From contig CM055101.1 of assembly GCA_029204225.1 (NCBI GenBank), positions 62,686,171-62,750,170 on the forward strand: DNA of 64,000 nucleotides, given 5' to 3'. The notes under the pieces are model-generated. The model had not been told where the DNA came from. It searched no databases and saw only the letters and a program-made list of their open reading frames with translations. This stretch comes from Diphasiastrum complanatum. Its lineage: Eukaryota > Streptophyta > Lycopodiopsida > Lycopodiales > Lycopodiaceae. A program made the position numbers and the translations under genes. Below are positions 63,501 through 64,000 of this stretch, piece after piece; within the stretch, counting starts at the first letter, position 1, and the number at the start of each line of letters is the position of its first letter.

Positions 63501-64000
63501 ACATTGATAATCTACCTTGATAGTTGCAATATGTCATTTGTTTTGTAGAGTAATGTGACTTACTTTGACATGCCCTTGTCAAAACAAGGCAGTGTTTGTG
63601 ACACTAAAATCTACCATCATTGATAGCAGATGTTGTAAGATATAGCTTGAGATGCAGATATGGTTGAGGTACTATGTCCTGAGGACCTCTCTGAAAAGGA
63701 GATTCAGAACCAAAGCTCTATTTGGATTTCCGAATTGTAGATTTATTGCGTATTGGCACATTGGAAATCTTATCAGCATGTGGAGAGACAAATAGATTTG
63801 GGATTGTGGAAGGGGAGAAAAATTGTCAATTCCTTGTAAAGATTTCTCTTGGTTGGACATTGTAGCAGATGACGGAATATCAATTTCACTTCCGTTCGAC
63901 TTGCATTATGGAACTGGTGTATTGTGCGGTGATGTAGAAGTTTGCAAGAAACTTTTCGATTGAGTAGCAGGTTTAACTGTTGGTTGCCATGGTGCTCGTG
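60541..64000. other. Unassigned terminal region
   Basis: No gene or transposon domain is recognised. Short frames exist (for example 62685-62894, a 70-codon charged frame), but none shows a family, splice pairing or codon pattern that I can support. A C-rich tract lies at 63035-63057. Confidence 0.4.
63035..63057. repeat. Poly-C tract
   Basis: A run of C with a single T, about 23 bases. Such tracts are prone to length error in sequencing. Confidence 0.9.

Overview
This window is nuclear DNA from a land plant. It shows spliced genes with GT-AG introns, a plant-type diterpene synthase, Ty1/copia elements primed by initiator-Met tRNA, a chromodomain-bearing Ty3/gypsy element, plant LINEs and long GA microsatellites. 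Base composition is AT-rich and roughly four fifths of the window is recognisable or probable transposon debris. A large repeat-rich genome (fern, lycophyte, bryophyte or gymnosperm) seems more likely than a compact angiosperm genome. That placement is inference; no marker in the window settles it. There is no operon structure and I saw no rRNA, tRNA or CRISPR array.

Layout. 1-1.9 kb: no gene, degenerate tandem repeats. 1.9-13.6 kb: a stack of copia elements. Copia C (about 3.9-12.4 kb, plus strand) is split by a nearly complete copia D (5412-11023, minus strand) with matching CTAAG target duplications. Pieces of a third family lie outside them (LTR A at 1938, inverted LTR B at 12962). 13.6-17.1 kb: a non-coding, short-LTR element that looks like a LARD. 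18.8-35.2 kb: one small intact-looking host gene of four phase-compatible exons encoding 173 aa. Its second intron is about 14.3 kb and holds LINEs, a gypsy LTR, a copia gag piece and a complete chromovirus (23954-28984) that landed inside a LINE. 35.2-44.3 kb: a poorly understood stretch with a duplicated exon-intron module and, on the minus strand, a decayed gene combining coiled coil, helix-turn-helix-like segment and bacterial-type methyltransferase domain. 45.6-54.3 kb: three more copia elements, one of them (49513-54256) carrying a solo LTR of the copia C family inside its 3' LTR. 55.3-60.5 kb: copia debris around a truncated diterpene synthase gene that has lost the exon(s) for the DDxxD motif and whose 3' end runs into antisense copia reverse transcriptase. 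60.5-64 kb: nothing I can assign.

Only two loci look like host genes: the small basic protein at 18.8-35.2 kb, probably functional, and the diterpene synthase at 57.8-59.4 kb, probably a pseudogene. Everything else is best read as successive insertion and deletion of retroelements; the nesting gives a relative time order for several of them.
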